A DNA stretch of 64,000 bases from Yersinia canariae (GTDB lineage Bacteria > Pseudomonadota > Gammaproteobacteria > Enterobacterales > Enterobacteriaceae), in assembly GCF_009831415.1 (NCBI RefSeq), contig NZ_CP043727.1, positions 682,001-746,000 on the forward strand. Direction: 5' to 3'. A model generated the notes under the pieces. That model saw only the letters and a list, made by a program, of their open reading frames with translations. It did not search any database and had not been told where the DNA came from. Below are positions 39,249 to 49,604 of this stretch, one piece after another. Numbering within the stretch: the stretch's first letter is position 1; every line of letters starts with the position of its first letter. Made by a program: the position numbers and the translations under genes.

Positions 39249-39343
39249 TGTGACTTTAATCACATATAATTTTCATCTGTTACAAGTTACTATTGATTAG
39301 TGTGAATTTGAACACATCTCATGTGCTGATATCGTGTTCAAAT
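39249..39343. promoter_or_regulatory. deo control region: two CRP sites and a 10-bp inverted repeat
   Basis: TGTGACTTTAATCACA (39249-39264) is a perfect CRP site. TGTGAATTTGAACACA (39301-39316) matches nine of ten consensus positions. The spacing of 52 bp is the tandem arrangement bound by CRP-CytR at deoP2. In addition ATTTGAACAC (39306-39315) is inverted exactly at 39334-39343 (GTGTTCAAAT), overlapping the second CRP site; it may be a DeoR or CytR operator. The rest of the region to 39510 is a 5' leader. Confidence 0.75.
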
Positions 39344-39510
39344 AGAGCTATAAGTTAGTGCGGTGAGATGGATCTCAATTGCCACCCATACAGGGGCTAT
39401 CTTCAAGGAACCAAGTCCGCTCGCCAACGTATTGAGCTAGAACTATACGGCTCATAAATAAATACTCAGTTTTGGCAAGGTGCCGGGGCTGAAAAGTGTT
39501 GGAGAGTTTT

Positions 39511-40308
39511 ATGACCGATTTAACCGCCTGCGCGAATCTAAATGATTATGCCAAACGCGCGCTGAGTTTAATGGATTTAACCACCCTGAATGACGACGAT
39601 ACCGACGATAAGGTTATTGCTCTGTGTCATCAGGCTAAAAGTCCTGCCGGTAATACAGCGGCAATCTGTATTTATCCTCGCTTTATTCCTATTGCGCGTA
39701 AAACATTACGTGAGCAAGGAACACCTGAAATCCGCATTGCAACGGTCACCAATTTCCCTCATGGCAATGATGATATTCCTATTGCGCTGGCTGAAACCCG
39801 GGCTGCGATTGCCTATGGTGCGGATGAAGTGGACGTCGTTTTCCCCTATCGCGCTTTAATGGCCGGTAACGATAAAGTCGGTTTTGAATTGGTGAAACAG
39901 TGCAAAGAAGCTTGTGCTGATGCCAATGTATTGCTGAAAGTTATCATTGAAACCGGTGAGTTAAAGCAAGAGCATTTGATTCGCCAAGCCTCCGAGATTG
40001 CTATCAAAGCCGGGGCTGATTTTATCAAAACCTCCACCGGCAAGGTGCCGGTTAATGCCACGCTGGAAAGTGCCAGCATCATGATGCGCACTATTCGTGA
40101 CTTGGGAGTGGCGAAAACCGTTGGTTTTAAACCTGCGGGGGGCGTACGTACTGCAGAAGACGCCGCGCAATTCCTGCAACTGGCCGACCAATTGATGGGC
40201 GAAGGTTGGGCTGATGCTCGCCACTTCCGTTTTGGCGCATCCAGTCTGTTGGGCAGCTTGTTGACGACATTGGGTCATCAGAGCAACAGCAACAGCACCG
40301 GCTACTAA
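39511..40308 (+). CDS. deoC: Deoxyribose-phosphate aldolase
   Basis: Splits 2-deoxyribose-5-phosphate into glyceraldehyde-3-phosphate and acetaldehyde, the last step of deoxynucleoside breakdown. Class I aldolase TIM barrel of 265 residues from the ATG at 39511 (GGAGAG in front). The Schiff-base lysine is Lys173 in [11 protein letters not shown]; the partner residues are in [12 protein letters not shown] and [10 protein letters not shown]. First gene of deoCABD, under the CRP sites upstream. Confidence 0.96.
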   Translation: MTDLTACANLNDYAKRALSLMDLTTLNDDDTDDKVIALCHQAKSPAGNTAAICIYPRFIPIARKTLREQGTPEIRIATVTNFPHGNDDIPIALAETRAAIAYGADEVDVVFPYRALMAGNDKVGFELVKQCKEACADANVLLKVIIETGELKQEHLIRQASEIAIKAGADFIKTSTGKVPVNATLESASIMMRTIRDLGVAKTVGFKPAGGVRTAEDAAQFLQLADQLMGEGWADARHFRFGASSLLGSLLTTLGHQSNSNSTGY

Positions 40309-40395
40309 CCATTATCTCAGTCATTGAACTGAGCAGATGCACTGCGGGCTATTTTGTCCGCTGTGCCGCTTTTATTTCATAAGCAGGGGGATACC

Positions 40396-41718
40396 TTGTT
40401 TCTCGCACAAGAAATTATCCGTAAAAAACGCGACGGCCAGCCACTGAGCGAAGAAGAAATTCGTTTCTTTATCAATGGGATTCGCGATAACGTGGTTTCC
40501 GAAGGGCAGATTGCAGCTCTGGCGATGACCATTTATTTCCATGATATGAGCATGCCAGAACGGGTAGCGCTCACGATGGCCATGCGCGATTCTGGCTCGG
40601 TTCTGAACTGGAAGAGTCTAAACCTCAATGGCCCGATTGTGGACAAACACTCCACCGGCGGTGTGGGTGATGTCACTTCCTTGATGCTCGGCCCAATGGT
40701 GGCGGCCTGCGGCGGGTACGTGCCGATGATTTCGGGCCGTGGTTTGGGCCACACTGGCGGAACACTGGACAAGCTAGAAGCTATTCCCGGTTTCGATATT
40801 TTTCCTGATGACAGCGCATTTCGTAAAATCATTCAGGATGTCGGCGTTGCCATCATCGGCCAAACCAGCTCACTGGCACCGGCGGATAAGCGCTTCTATG
40901 CCACCCGCGATATTACCGCCACGGTGGACTCCATCCCACTGATTACCGCTTCTATTCTGGCTAAAAAACTGGCTGAAGGGCTGGATGCGCTGGTAATGGA
41001 TGTCAAAGTGGGGTCGGGTGCTTTTATGCCGACTTATCAACTATCTGAAGACTTGGCGCAGGCGATTGTCGGCGTTGCCAATGGTGCGGGTTGCAAAACC
41101 ACCGCATTGTTGACGGACATGAATCAGGTCTTGGCTTCCAGTGCCGGTAATGCGGTTGAAGTGCGCGAAGCGGTGCGTTTCCTGACGGGCGAGTATCGTA
41201 ATCCGCGCTTGCTGGAAGTGACCATGGCGCTGTGTGTCGAGATGCTGCTGTCTGGCGGGTTGGCACAAGATGACGCTGATGCCCGTGCCAAGCTGCAAGC
41301 GGTGTTGGATAACGGTAAAGCGGCAGAAGTCTTTGGCCGCATGGTTGCCGCGCAAAAAGGCCCGAGCGATTTTGTCGAGCGCTACGACAGTTATTTGCCA
41401 GCCGCTATGTTGAGCAAGCCAGTATTTGCTGAGCGGCCAGGAATTATCACCGCCATGGATACCCGAGCTTTAGGTATGGCCGTGGTTTCCCTGGGTGGTG
41501 GTCGCCGTCGGGCAACTGATCCTATTGATTACAGTGTGGGTCTTACCGATATGGCCCGCTTGGGTGCCAGTGTTGATGGTCAGCAGCCATTAGCCGTGAT
41601 TCATGCCAATAATGAAGATGACTGGCAGCAGGCAGCCGATGCAGTGCGTGCGGCAATCACTCTTGGCCAGAAAGCGCCACAAGAAACCCCCGTGGTTTAT
41701 CGCCGTATTACTGAATAA
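40396..41718 (+). CDS. deoA: Thymidine phosphorylase
   Basis: Converts thymidine and phosphate to thymine and deoxyribose-1-phosphate. I place the start at TTG 40396 ([15 protein letters not shown]), giving 440 residues, the E. coli length, with a purine-rich AGCAGGGGG just upstream. The frame is open to 40354 but the extra 14 residues are not family-like. The phosphate-binding signature [14 protein letters not shown] and active-site [16 protein letters not shown] are intact. 87 bp after deoC. Confidence 0.94.
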   Translation: MFLAQEIIRKKRDGQPLSEEEIRFFINGIRDNVVSEGQIAALAMTIYFHDMSMPERVALTMAMRDSGSVLNWKSLNLNGPIVDKHSTGGVGDVTSLMLGPMVAACGGYVPMISGRGLGHTGGTLDKLEAIPGFDIFPDDSAFRKIIQDVGVAIIGQTSSLAPADKRFYATRDITATVDSIPLITASILAKKLAEGLDALVMDVKVGSGAFMPTYQLSEDLAQAIVGVANGAGCKTTALLTDMNQVLASSAGNAVEVREAVRFLTGEYRNPRLLEVTMALCVEMLLSGGLAQDDADARAKLQAVLDNGKAAEVFGRMVAAQKGPSDFVERYDSYLPAAMLSKPVFAERPGIITAMDTRALGMAVVSLGGGRRRATDPIDYSVGLTDMARLGASVDGQQPLAVIHANNEDDWQQAADAVRAAITLGQKAPQETPVVYRRITE

Positions 41719-41771
41719 AAGCCATACTTTAAAGGTGTCACACAGCGTGTGAACCTATGCAGGAGAAAATG

Positions 41772-42995
41772 ATGAAACGTACATTTATTATGGTATTAGA
41801 CTCATTTGGTATTGGCGCGAGCGCTGATGCTAAGAAGTTTGGCGACGAAGGGGCTGATACATTGGGCCATATCGCCGAGGCCTGCGCCCGTGGCGAAGCC
41901 GATGTTGGCCGTAGTGGCCCATTAAAGTTGCCGAATTTGAGCCGCTTAGGGCTGGGCAAAGCTGCCGAAGAATCTACCGGTAAATTCCCAATCGGGCTGG
42001 ATAAAAATGCCGATATCATTGGTGCTTATGGGTATGCCAGTGAGTTATCTTCCGGTAAAGATACCCCATCAGGTCACTGGGAAATTGCCGGTGTGCCGGT
42101 CTTGTTCGACTGGGGCTATTTCAGTGATGTGGAAAACAGCTTCCCGCAGGAGTTACTGGATAAACTGGTCAAACGCGCTAATTTGCCGGGCTATTTGGGC
42201 AACTGCCACTCTTCTGGCACCGTCATCCTCGACCAACTGGGTGAAGAACACATGAAAACCGGGAAACCGATTTTCTATACTTCTGCGGACTCAGTATTCC
42301 AGATTGCATGTCATGAAGAGACTTTTGGCCTGGATCGTCTGTATGAATTGTGCGAAATCGCGCGCGAAGAGTTGACGGAAGGCGGCTACAATATTGGCCG
42401 TGTGATTGCGCGCCCATTCATTGGCGATAAGCCGGGCCACTTCCAGCGCACCGGTAACCGCCATGACCTGGCTGTTGAGCCGCCAGCGCCAACCATGCTG
42501 AAAAAACTGGTGGATGAGAAGGGCGGTGAGGTGGTTTCTATCGGTAAAATCGCCGATATTTACGCCCATGTTGGGATCACTCAGAAAGTGAAAGCCACCG
42601 GTCTGGACGCCCTGTTTGATGCCACCATCGAAGAGATGAAAAAAGCCGGTGATAACACTATCGTGTTCACTAACTTTGTTGATTTTGACTCTTCATATGG
42701 CCACCGTCGTGATGTTGCGGGTTATGCCGCCGCGCTGGAGTTGTTCGACCGCCGCTTGCCAGAATTGATGGCGCTGGTGAAAGAAGATGACATCCTTATC
42801 CTGACTGCTGACCATGGCTGCGACCCAACCTGGCCGGGCACTGACCATACTCGTGAGCATATTCCGGTCTTGGTTTATGGCCCGAAAGTGAAACCGGGCT
42901 CATTGGGGCATCGTGATACATTTGCCGATATTGGGCAGACCGTCGCCAAGTATTTTGATCTTTCCCCAATGGATTACGGTAAGAATATGCTGTAA
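41772..42995 (+). CDS. deoB: Phosphopentomutase
   Basis: Interconverts (deoxy)ribose-1-phosphate and -5-phosphate, supplying DeoC. Alkaline-phosphatase superfamily enzyme of 407 residues from the ATG at 41772, 6 bases after AGGAG; upstream in-frame ATGs at 41757 and 41769 are less well placed. Metal ligands are visible in [14 protein letters not shown] at the N-terminus and [20 protein letters not shown] near the C-terminus; the phosphate-accepting Thr lies in [14 protein letters not shown]. Confidence 0.96.
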   Translation: MKRTFIMVLDSFGIGASADAKKFGDEGADTLGHIAEACARGEADVGRSGPLKLPNLSRLGLGKAAEESTGKFPIGLDKNADIIGAYGYASELSSGKDTPSGHWEIAGVPVLFDWGYFSDVENSFPQELLDKLVKRANLPGYLGNCHSSGTVILDQLGEEHMKTGKPIFYTSADSVFQIACHEETFGLDRLYELCEIAREELTEGGYNIGRVIARPFIGDKPGHFQRTGNRHDLAVEPPAPTMLKKLVDEKGGEVVSIGKIADIYAHVGITQKVKATGLDALFDATIEEMKKAGDNTIVFTNFVDFDSSYGHRRDVAGYAAALELFDRRLPELMALVKEDDILILTADHGCDPTWPGTDHTREHIPVLVYGPKVKPGSLGHRDTFADIGQTVAKYFDLSPMDYGKNML

Positions 42996-43147
42996 GTCAT
43001 TTAGCTAAGCTGAGCGCGCCATTTTCAACTCGGCAGTGCTCATCTATGCCTTCTGATTGATAGAATTCTACTGAATTGGGATTGTAGGAAAACACGAACA
43101 GTTCAGTAATATAAATTTTAAAATTATGATTTTTAAGGAAAATTATT

Positions 43148-43867
43148 ATGGCAACGCCACATATTAATGCTGAAATGGGTGATTTCGCTGACGTTGTACT
43201 GATGCCAGGGGATCCGCTGCGTGCGAAGTTTATCGCAGAAACCTTCCTGAAAGATGTGCGCGAAGTGAACAATGTGCGCGGCATGTTGGGTTTCACCGGC
43301 ACTTATAAAGGACGCAAAATTTCGGTAATGGGCCACGGCATGGGTATCCCATCTTGCTCGATTTACGCGAAAGAACTGATCACTGATTTTGGCGTGAAGA
43401 AGATTATTCGTGTGGGTTCCTGCGGTGCGGTTCGTGCTGACGTTAAACTGCGTGATGTGGTTATCGGTATGGGCGCTTGTACTGATTCCAAAGTGAACCG
43501 CATGCGCTTTAAAGACCACGATTATGCGGCGATTGCTGATTTCGAGATGACTCGCAATGCAGTAGATGCAGCAAAAGCGAAAGGCATTGATGTGCGTGTG
43601 GGGAACATCTTCTCTGCTGATCTGTTCTACACACCAGATCCGCAAATGTTTGATGTCATGGAAAAATACGGCATTCTAGGTGTGGAAATGGAAGCCGCTG
43701 GTATCTATGGTGTTGCGGCTGAATTCGGTGCGAAAGCCCTGACTATCTGCACCGTATCTGACCATATCCGTACCGGTGAGCAAACCACCGCCGCTGAGCG
43801 CCAAACCACTTTTAATGACATGATTGAGATTGCATTGGAATCTGTGTTACTGGGCGACAAAGAGTAA
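43148..43867 (+). CDS. deoD: Purine nucleoside phosphorylase (hexameric)
   Basis: Phosphorolysis of purine (deoxy)nucleosides to base and pentose-1-phosphate. The 239 residues match E. coli DeoD. Phosphate-binding [11 protein letters not shown] and IRVGSCGAV, ribose-binding [12 protein letters not shown] and catalytic Asp in [10 protein letters not shown] are all present. Preceded by a 152-bp gap after deoB with no evident promoter; last gene of the deo operon, followed by a strong hairpin. Confidence 0.97.
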   Translation: MATPHINAEMGDFADVVLMPGDPLRAKFIAETFLKDVREVNNVRGMLGFTGTYKGRKISVMGHGMGIPSCSIYAKELITDFGVKKIIRVGSCGAVRADVKLRDVVIGMGACTDSKVNRMRFKDHDYAAIADFEMTRNAVDAAKAKGIDVRVGNIFSADLFYTPDPQMFDVMEKYGILGVEMEAAGIYGVAAEFGAKALTICTVSDHIRTGEQTTAAERQTTFNDMIEIALESVLLGDKE

Positions 43868-43894
43868 CGTCATACTGCATTTCTCTTATCCCTA

Positions 43895-43921
43895 TTCAGC
43901 GGCAGAATTCCTGCCGCTGAA
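43895..43921. terminator. Hairpin between deoD and convergent ytjB
   Basis: Perfect 11-bp stem TTCAGCGGCAG/CTGCCGCTGAA with a 5-base loop; the flanking T-runs are poor. Probably a bidirectional transcription end point. Confidence 0.7.
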
Positions 43922-43926
43922 TCTAT

Positions 43927-44607
43927 TTAGGGGATATCATCGCGTTTCTTGTCTAATTCAGCCGTTTCATCATCACTTTCATCCTCTTTCACTGGCGTAT
44001 TGGCAGTGAGCAAATAAGGCGATTGTTGCCAGCGGCTACGGCGGCCTTGCAGCAAGGTGCGCGCCAGAATAATGCCCACCGCAAGGGCGACCAGTATCAT
44101 CAGCCGCAGCAAATTGGTGGTATTATCCACTTGCTTGGATTCTGTCGCGAGCACATGGGTGTCAAGCGTCATGCGCAGAAACCCGGTTGGCCCGCTCTTG
44201 CCGGGGATCAGTTCAACAATCTGGTGATTGAAATAACTGCCGGGGCGTTTGCCATCTAAAGCCAGCCGGTCACGAACTTTGACGTTCTCTCCGGCGCTGG
44301 CGACCAACGTTCCGTCAATCTGATATACACTGGCATCCAAGATGCGACTTGATTGAGTCAATTGCTGGAGAATGGCATCGACTTTCTGACTATCAATATC
44401 ATCATCACCGGTATCCATAATAGATGACAGGCTGAAAGTGACTTGTTTTGCCAGTGTTTTAGCCAGTTCTTCAACTTGCTCCGAACGGGCTAGTTGATGA
44501 CTGAGGCTAAAATAGGATGCGCCCTGCATAAGCAATACCAATAATGCCAGGCAAATCAGCACAATAGCTGTTCGGTGCAATCGAAATTTTAATTTGGCCT
44601 TCGCCAT
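43927..44607 (-). CDS. ytjB: Membrane protein YtjB (Smp)
   Basis: Inner-membrane protein of 226 residues: a membrane segment at about 14-32, a periplasmic domain of about 125 residues (SMP family, no catalytic motif), a second membrane segment (LLRLMILVALAVGIILA), and an acidic cytoplasmic tail ending KKRDDIP. The ATG at 44607 has AAGGAA in front and is preferred over 44622. Divergent from serB, as in E. coli. Function unknown. Confidence 0.87.
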   Translation of the reverse strand: MAKAKLKFRLHRTAIVLICLALLVLLMQGASYFSLSHQLARSEQVEELAKTLAKQVTFSLSSIMDTGDDDIDSQKVDAILQQLTQSSRILDASVYQIDGTLVASAGENVKVRDRLALDGKRPGSYFNHQIVELIPGKSGPTGFLRMTLDTHVLATESKQVDNTTNLLRLMILVALAVGIILARTLLQGRRSRWQQSPYLLTANTPVKEDESDDETAELDKKRDDIP

Positions 44608-44718
44608 GCAGGTTCCTTGCAAGAATCGGTGACTTTATGTTGCCAGAAGCAAGGGCGATAGGATAGCTTGATGCGTCCTTTTGTCTTGCCTTTACCCCGT
44701 TTTCTACAGGAGTCATTC

Positions 44719-45696
44719 ATGTCTAATAGTCTGACCTATTGCGATCTTCCCGCAGAGATCTATCAATGGCCGGGTCTACCACTTTCACTCAGCGGTGATG
44801 AAGTTATGCCACTGGATTATCGTGCTGGTCATACAGGTTGGCTGTTGTACGGCAGAAAACTGGATAAAGAGCGTATTACAGATTTCCAGCGCCAACTGGG
44901 CGCGGCAATGGTGATCGTCTCCGCCTGGTGCGTGGAAGATTATCAAGTTATCCGTCTGGCGGGCAGTCTGTCTCCGCGCATTAAAACGCTGGCCGATGAA
45001 AGTGGGCTGGATGTCGCGCCACTGGGTGCAATCCCTCATTTGCGCACACCGGGCTTGTTGGTGATGGACATGGATTCCACCGCCATCCAAATCGAATGCA
45101 TTGATGAAATTGCCAAACTGGCCGGTGTTGGTGAAGAGGTCGCGGCCGTTACAGAGCGCGCTATGCAAGGCGAGCTGGATTTCTCGGCCAGTCTGCGCCA
45201 GCGAGTGGCGGCCCTTAAAGGGGCTGACGCCAATATTCTCAAACAGGTTCGGGACGAATTGCCACTGATGCCGGGGCTGGTCAGTTTAGTGCGCAAACTT
45301 CAGGCACTGGATTGGCATGTCGCTATTGCTTCCGGCGGTTTTACCTATTATGCCGAGTATCTGCGCGATAAATTGCGTCTGGTCGACGTTGCCGCTAATG
45401 AGCTTGAAATCAAAAACGGCAAACTGACGGGCAAGGTGCTGGGGCCGATTGTTGATGCGCAATACAAAGCGGATACGCTACTCAAATTGGCTGAAAAACT
45501 GAACATCCCGATAGCGCAAACTGTGGCCATTGGTGATGGTGCCAACGACCTGAAAATGATGCAGGCCGCGGGGCTGGGGTTAGCATTCCATGCCAAGCCG
45601 AAAGTTTATGCCAAAGCGAAAGTGGCTATCCGCCACGGTGATTTATTGAGTGTGTTGTGTATCCTGACCGGTAGCCTGAAACACGAAGAACGCTAA
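44719..45696 (+). CDS. serB: Phosphoserine phosphatase
   Basis: Final step of serine synthesis, dephosphorylating O-phosphoserine. HAD-family enzyme of 325 residues from the ATG at 44719 (AGGAG upstream). The nucleophile Asp117 and general acid Asp119 lie in MDMDSTAIQIECID, motif II in AIASGGFTYY, and motif III/IV in AIGDGANDLKMM. The N-terminal 100 residues form the extra domain found in enterobacterial SerB. The radA gene follows after 64 bp and may be co-transcribed. Confidence 0.96.
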   Translation: MSNSLTYCDLPAEIYQWPGLPLSLSGDEVMPLDYRAGHTGWLLYGRKLDKERITDFQRQLGAAMVIVSAWCVEDYQVIRLAGSLSPRIKTLADESGLDVAPLGAIPHLRTPGLLVMDMDSTAIQIECIDEIAKLAGVGEEVAAVTERAMQGELDFSASLRQRVAALKGADANILKQVRDELPLMPGLVSLVRKLQALDWHVAIASGGFTYYAEYLRDKLRLVDVAANELEIKNGKLTGKVLGPIVDAQYKADTLLKLAEKLNIPIAQTVAIGDGANDLKMMQAAGLGLAFHAKPKVYAKAKVAIRHGDLLSVLCILTGSLKHEER

Positions 45697-45760
45697 AAAA
45701 ATAGGCTATTTTATTTGCCATTTTTATTAGGCTGGTATGCCAACTAAATTGAGGTGAAAA

Positions 45761-47143
45761 GTGGCTAAAGCACCAAAACGGGCATTCGTTTGTAATGAAT
45801 GTGGCGCTGATTATCCGCGTTGGCAGGGGCAATGCAGCGCCTGCAACGCGTGGAATACGATTACTGAAATTCGGCTGGCGGCAGCAACATCCTCGACCCG
45901 TAATGAGCGTTTTGGCGGCTATGCCGGTGATGCTGGTGTCAGCCGGGTGCAGAAATTATCCGATATCAGTCTCGAAGAATTGCCACGCTTTTCAACCGGT
46001 TTTCTTGAGTTTGACCGGGTATTGGGCGGCGGAGTGGTGCCGGGGAGTGCCATTCTGATTGGCGGTAACCCTGGAGCGGGGAAAAGTACCCTGTTGTTGC
46101 AAACGCTCTGCAAGCTGTCCGAAAACATGAAAACCCTGTATGTCACCGGCGAGGAGTCACTGCAACAGGTCGCGATGCGCGCGCATCGTCTGGGCTTACC
46201 CACGGCGGGCCTGAACATGCTGTCTGAGACCAGTATTGAGCAAATTTGCCTGATTGCCGAGCAAGAAAAACCCCGGCTGATGGTGATTGACTCAATCCAG
46301 GTGATGCATATGGCGGATATCCAGTCATCACCGGGCAGTGTGGCGCAAGTTCGTGAAACCGCCGCTTATCTTACCCGTTTTGCCAAAACCCGTGGTGTCG
46401 CCATTGTGATGGTGGGCCATGTGACCAAAGATGGCTCGCTGGCTGGGCCGAAAGTATTGGAACACTGCATTGACTGCTCGGTGATGCTCGATGGTGATGG
46501 TGACTCGCGGTTCCGCACTTTACGTAGCCACAAAAACCGCTTTGGTGCCGTCAATGAGTTAGGTGTATTCGCTATGACCGAGCAAGGTCTGCGCGAGGTC
46601 AGTAACCCGTCGGCGATTTTCCTGAGTCGTGGTGATGAGGTGACGTCAGGCAGTTCAGTGATGGTGGTGTGGGAAGGAACGCGCCCATTGTTGGTGGAAA
46701 TTCAGGCGCTTGTAGACCATTCGATGATGTCGAACCCGCGCCGGGTGGCCGTCGGGCTTGAGCAAAACCGGCTGGCAATCTTGCTGGCCGTATTACATCG
46801 TCACGGCGGGTTGCAGATGTCTGACCAAGACGTATTTGTCAATGTGGTGGGGGGCGTAAAAGTGACGGAAACCAGTGCCGACCTGGCATTGCTGATGTCG
46901 CTGGTCTCCAGTCTACGCGACCGCCCATTGCCACAGGACTTAGTGGTATTTGGCGAGGTCGGGTTGGCGGGAGAGATTCGGCCAGTACCCAGTGGTCAGG
47001 AACGTATTTCTGAGGCGGCCAAGCATGGATTTAAACGCGCTATCGTCCCTTATGCCAATATGCCGAAGAAACCGTTGCCCAATATGCAGGTTTTCGGTGT
47101 GAAAAAGCTGGCCGATGCACTGGCGGTGCTGGAAGATCTGTAG
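45761..47143 (+). CDS. radA: DNA repair protein RadA
   Basis: Branch-migration helicase acting in recombination and repair with RecA. GTG start at 45761 after GAGGTG. The 460 residues have a four-cysteine zinc finger (Cys11, 14, 25, 28), an ATPase core with Walker A GGNPGAGKST (101-110), the RadA-specific motif KNRFG in SHKNRFGAVNELG, and a Lon-like C-terminal domain with GEVGLAGEIRPV. Confidence 0.96.
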   Translation: MAKAPKRAFVCNECGADYPRWQGQCSACNAWNTITEIRLAAATSSTRNERFGGYAGDAGVSRVQKLSDISLEELPRFSTGFLEFDRVLGGGVVPGSAILIGGNPGAGKSTLLLQTLCKLSENMKTLYVTGEESLQQVAMRAHRLGLPTAGLNMLSETSIEQICLIAEQEKPRLMVIDSIQVMHMADIQSSPGSVAQVRETAAYLTRFAKTRGVAIVMVGHVTKDGSLAGPKVLEHCIDCSVMLDGDGDSRFRTLRSHKNRFGAVNELGVFAMTEQGLREVSNPSAIFLSRGDEVTSGSSVMVVWEGTRPLLVEIQALVDHSMMSNPRRVAVGLEQNRLAILLAVLHRHGGLQMSDQDVFVNVVGGVKVTETSADLALLMSLVSSLRDRPLPQDLVVFGEVGLAGEIRPVPSGQERISEAAKHGFKRAIVPYANMPKKPLPNMQVFGVKKLADALAVLEDL

Positions 47144-47187
47144 CACTTCATTTAGTCGTGTTAATCGTGCAGCATACTGTGTTATTT

Positions 47188-47207
47188 TTGTTTAGTGCGC
47201 TAAACAA
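47188..47207. promoter_or_regulatory. NadR operator upstream of nadR
   Basis: TTGTTTAGTGCGCTAAACAA is a perfect 20-bp palindrome fitting the NadR box TGTTTA-N6-TAAACA. It ends at the ribosome-binding site (AAGGAGG, 47206-47212) of nadR, so NadR probably represses its own gene. Confidence 0.75.
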
Positions 47208-47216
47208 GGAGGCGGT

Positions 47217-48494
47217 ATGCTGCAGTTCGACTATCTCAAAACAGCAATTAAGCAAAAAGGCTGTACTTTACAGCAGGTGGCCGATGCCAGCGGCATGACC
47301 AAAGGGTATTTAAGCCAGTTACTCAATGACAAAATCAAAAGCCCCAGTGCACAAAAGCTAGAGGCCTTGCACCGTTACCTCGAGCTAGAGTTTCCTCGCC
47401 GTGAGAAAAAGGTCGGCGTGGTGTTTGGTAAATTTTACCCACTGCATACCGGCCATATCTATCTTATCCAGCGCGCCTGTAGCCAGGTTGATGAGCTGCA
47501 TATCATTCTCTGTTTCGACGAACCGCGCGATCGCGAGTTGTTCGAGAACAGTTCTATGTCACAGCAACCCACCGTCAGCGACCGCCTGCGCTGGCTATTA
47601 CAAACCTTCAAGTATCAGAAAAATATCCATATTCATTCATTTGATGAGCATGGAATTGAGCCTTATCCTCATGGCTGGAATGTTTGGAGTCATGGCGTCA
47701 AAAAATTCATGGCGGAAAAAGGGATTGTCCCCAGTTTTATTTATTCCAGTGAAAGCCAGGATGCACCGCATTATCGTGAACAATTTGGTATCGAAACCAT
47801 TTTGATTGACCCCGAACGCTCCTTTATGAATATCAGTGGTCGCCAGATTCGCCGTGATCCTTTCCGTTACTGGGATTATATCCCGACAGAAGTGAAGCCC
47901 TTTTTTGTGCGCACAGTGGCGATACTGGGGGGGGAATCCAGTGGAAAGTCGACTTTAGTCAATAAGTTAGCCAATATTTTCAATACCACCAGTGCGTGGG
48001 AGTATGGCCGGGACTATGTTTTCTCTCACTTGGGCGGTGACGAGATGGCGCTGCAATATTCCGATTACGACAAAATTGCACTCGGGCAAGCGCAGTATGT
48101 TGATTTTGCAGTAAAATATGCCAATAAAGTGGCATTTATTGATACCGACTTTGTGACGACGCAAGCATTTTGTAAGAAATATGAAGGGCGGGAGCACCCG
48201 TTTGTTCAAGCCCTGATTGATGAGTACCGCTTTGATCTGGTTATTTTGCTGGAGAACAATACGCCGTGGGTGGCTGATGGCTTGCGTAGCTTGGGCAGTG
48301 ACCGTGACCGCAAATCTTTCCAGACCTTACTTGAGCAGATGTTGCGCAGCAATAATATAGAATATGTTCATGTGGAGCCGGCGGACTATGACGAGCGCTT
48401 CCTGCGCTGTGTCGAACTGGTTCAACAGTTATTAGCCGCCGACCTACAAAGACTTGCCCGCCCATCAGTATTAAGTGAAGAACGGGAATGCTAG
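47217..48494 (+). CDS. nadR: Trifunctional NAD regulator/NMN adenylyltransferase/ribosylnicotinamide kinase NadR
   Basis: Represses NAD synthesis genes and salvages nicotinamide riboside. The 425 residues comprise an N-terminal helix-turn-helix (TLQQVADASGMTKGYLSQLL, 17-36), an NMN adenylyltransferase domain with the HxGH-type motif GKFYPLHTGH (71-80) and ISGRQIRRDP, and a C-terminal kinase domain with Walker A GGESSGKST (238-246). All three parts look intact. A perfect NadR box overlaps the translation start region. Confidence 0.96.
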   Translation: MLQFDYLKTAIKQKGCTLQQVADASGMTKGYLSQLLNDKIKSPSAQKLEALHRYLELEFPRREKKVGVVFGKFYPLHTGHIYLIQRACSQVDELHIILCFDEPRDRELFENSSMSQQPTVSDRLRWLLQTFKYQKNIHIHSFDEHGIEPYPHGWNVWSHGVKKFMAEKGIVPSFIYSSESQDAPHYREQFGIETILIDPERSFMNISGRQIRRDPFRYWDYIPTEVKPFFVRTVAILGGESSGKSTLVNKLANIFNTTSAWEYGRDYVFSHLGGDEMALQYSDYDKIALGQAQYVDFAVKYANKVAFIDTDFVTTQAFCKKYEGREHPFVQALIDEYRFDLVILLENNTPWVADGLRSLGSDRDRKSFQTLLEQMLRSNNIEYVHVEPADYDERFLRCVELVQQLLAADLQRLARPSVLSEEREC

Positions 48495-48495
48495 T

Positions 48496-49497
48496 TTAGT
48501 AAGCAATCACTATTTTGCCCTGCATATGCCCATCTGCGACTTTCGCGTGGGCAGCTTTCAGATTTTCAATCGTCAGGCCATGCAGTGTTTCACTCAGTGT
48601 GCCGGGCAGTTTTCCTTCGTCGACCAACTGGCTCACCTGTTTTAAAATTTCGCCTTGCTGGGCGATATCCGGTGTGGAGAACATGCTGCGAGTGAACATA
48701 AATTCCCAATGCAGGGCCGCACTTTTCAGTTTCAACTGATTCTGATCCAGCGGTTTTTCGTTTTCCACGATAGTGCAGATTTGTCCCAGCGGCGCGATCA
48801 ATTCACTGATGGCGGGCCAGTGGCCGTCGGTATCATTCAGGCAAAGAATATAATCAACTTTTTCAATACCTTCTTTTGCTAACTGCGCTTTCAAGTCACG
48901 ATAATCCACCGTCAGGTCAGCGCCGCGCTCACGACACCAAGCTGCTGACTCTGGGCGTGATGCGGTCGCAATCACTTTGACTGGGCTACGCAATGCGGCC
49001 AGCGGAATTGCTAATGACCCCACACCACCGGCCCCACCGATGATAAGCAGGTTTTGATCCGCGCTAGCGTGTTGAATTTTCAGGTGTTCGAACAGGGCTT
49101 CCCACGCGGTGATCGCGGTTAATGGCAGGGCGGCGGCCTGCGCCCAGTTAAGTGAGCGCGGTTTTTGGGCGGCAATGCGCGCATCAACCAACTGTTGGGT
49201 GGCGTTGCTGCCGGGGCGAGTGATATCACCGGCATACCAAACCTCATCACCGGCGCGAAAGCCGGTAACGTTTTCACCGACACTGACCACCACTCCCGCG
49301 GCATCCCAACCGAGAATACGCGGCTGTTGCAGACCATTCTTTTTCAGACCGCCATGCACTTTGGTATCAACCGGATTGATGGATGCGGCTTTAACCTCAA
49401 CTAGCAAATCAAATGGGCCGGGTGCAAGGGAATCTAAGGTGATTTCAATAAAATCAGCGGGTTGTTGTGGGTTTACCGCAATAGCTTGAATTGACAT
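48496..49497 (-). CDS. Zinc-less quinone/alcohol oxidoreductase of the MDR superfamily
   Basis: Predicted NADPH-dependent reductase of 333 residues. The N-terminal GroES-like part has ASINPVDTKVHGG and GWDAAGVVVSVG; the Rossmann motif is GGAGGVGSLAIPLA. No structural-zinc cysteine cluster and no catalytic-zinc GHE motif, so it belongs with the quinone-oxidoreductase-like (ZADH/TIGR02817-like) group. Divergent from the LysR gene at 49605 (107-bp gap), which probably controls it. This pair lies between nadR and ettA, which I recall as adjacent in E. coli, so it is an insertion relative to that order. Substrate unknown. Confidence 0.88.
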   Translation of the reverse strand: MSIQAIAVNPQQPADFIEITLDSLAPGPFDLLVEVKAASINPVDTKVHGGLKKNGLQQPRILGWDAAGVVVSVGENVTGFRAGDEVWYAGDITRPGSNATQQLVDARIAAQKPRSLNWAQAAALPLTAITAWEALFEHLKIQHASADQNLLIIGGAGGVGSLAIPLAALRSPVKVIATASRPESAAWCRERGADLTVDYRDLKAQLAKEGIEKVDYILCLNDTDGHWPAISELIAPLGQICTIVENEKPLDQNQLKLKSAALHWEFMFTRSMFSTPDIAQQGEILKQVSQLVDEGKLPGTLSETLHGLTIENLKAAHAKVADGHMQGKIVIAY

Positions 49498-49604
49498 GGT
49501 GATGTTCCTGCTCCTGTTGAGTTTATCTGTTCAGTCTAGACCTATCCGAGCGGAGTGATAAGATGGACAATCACTAACGCAGTGTTCGTCTAAGGCAAAC
49601 AATC

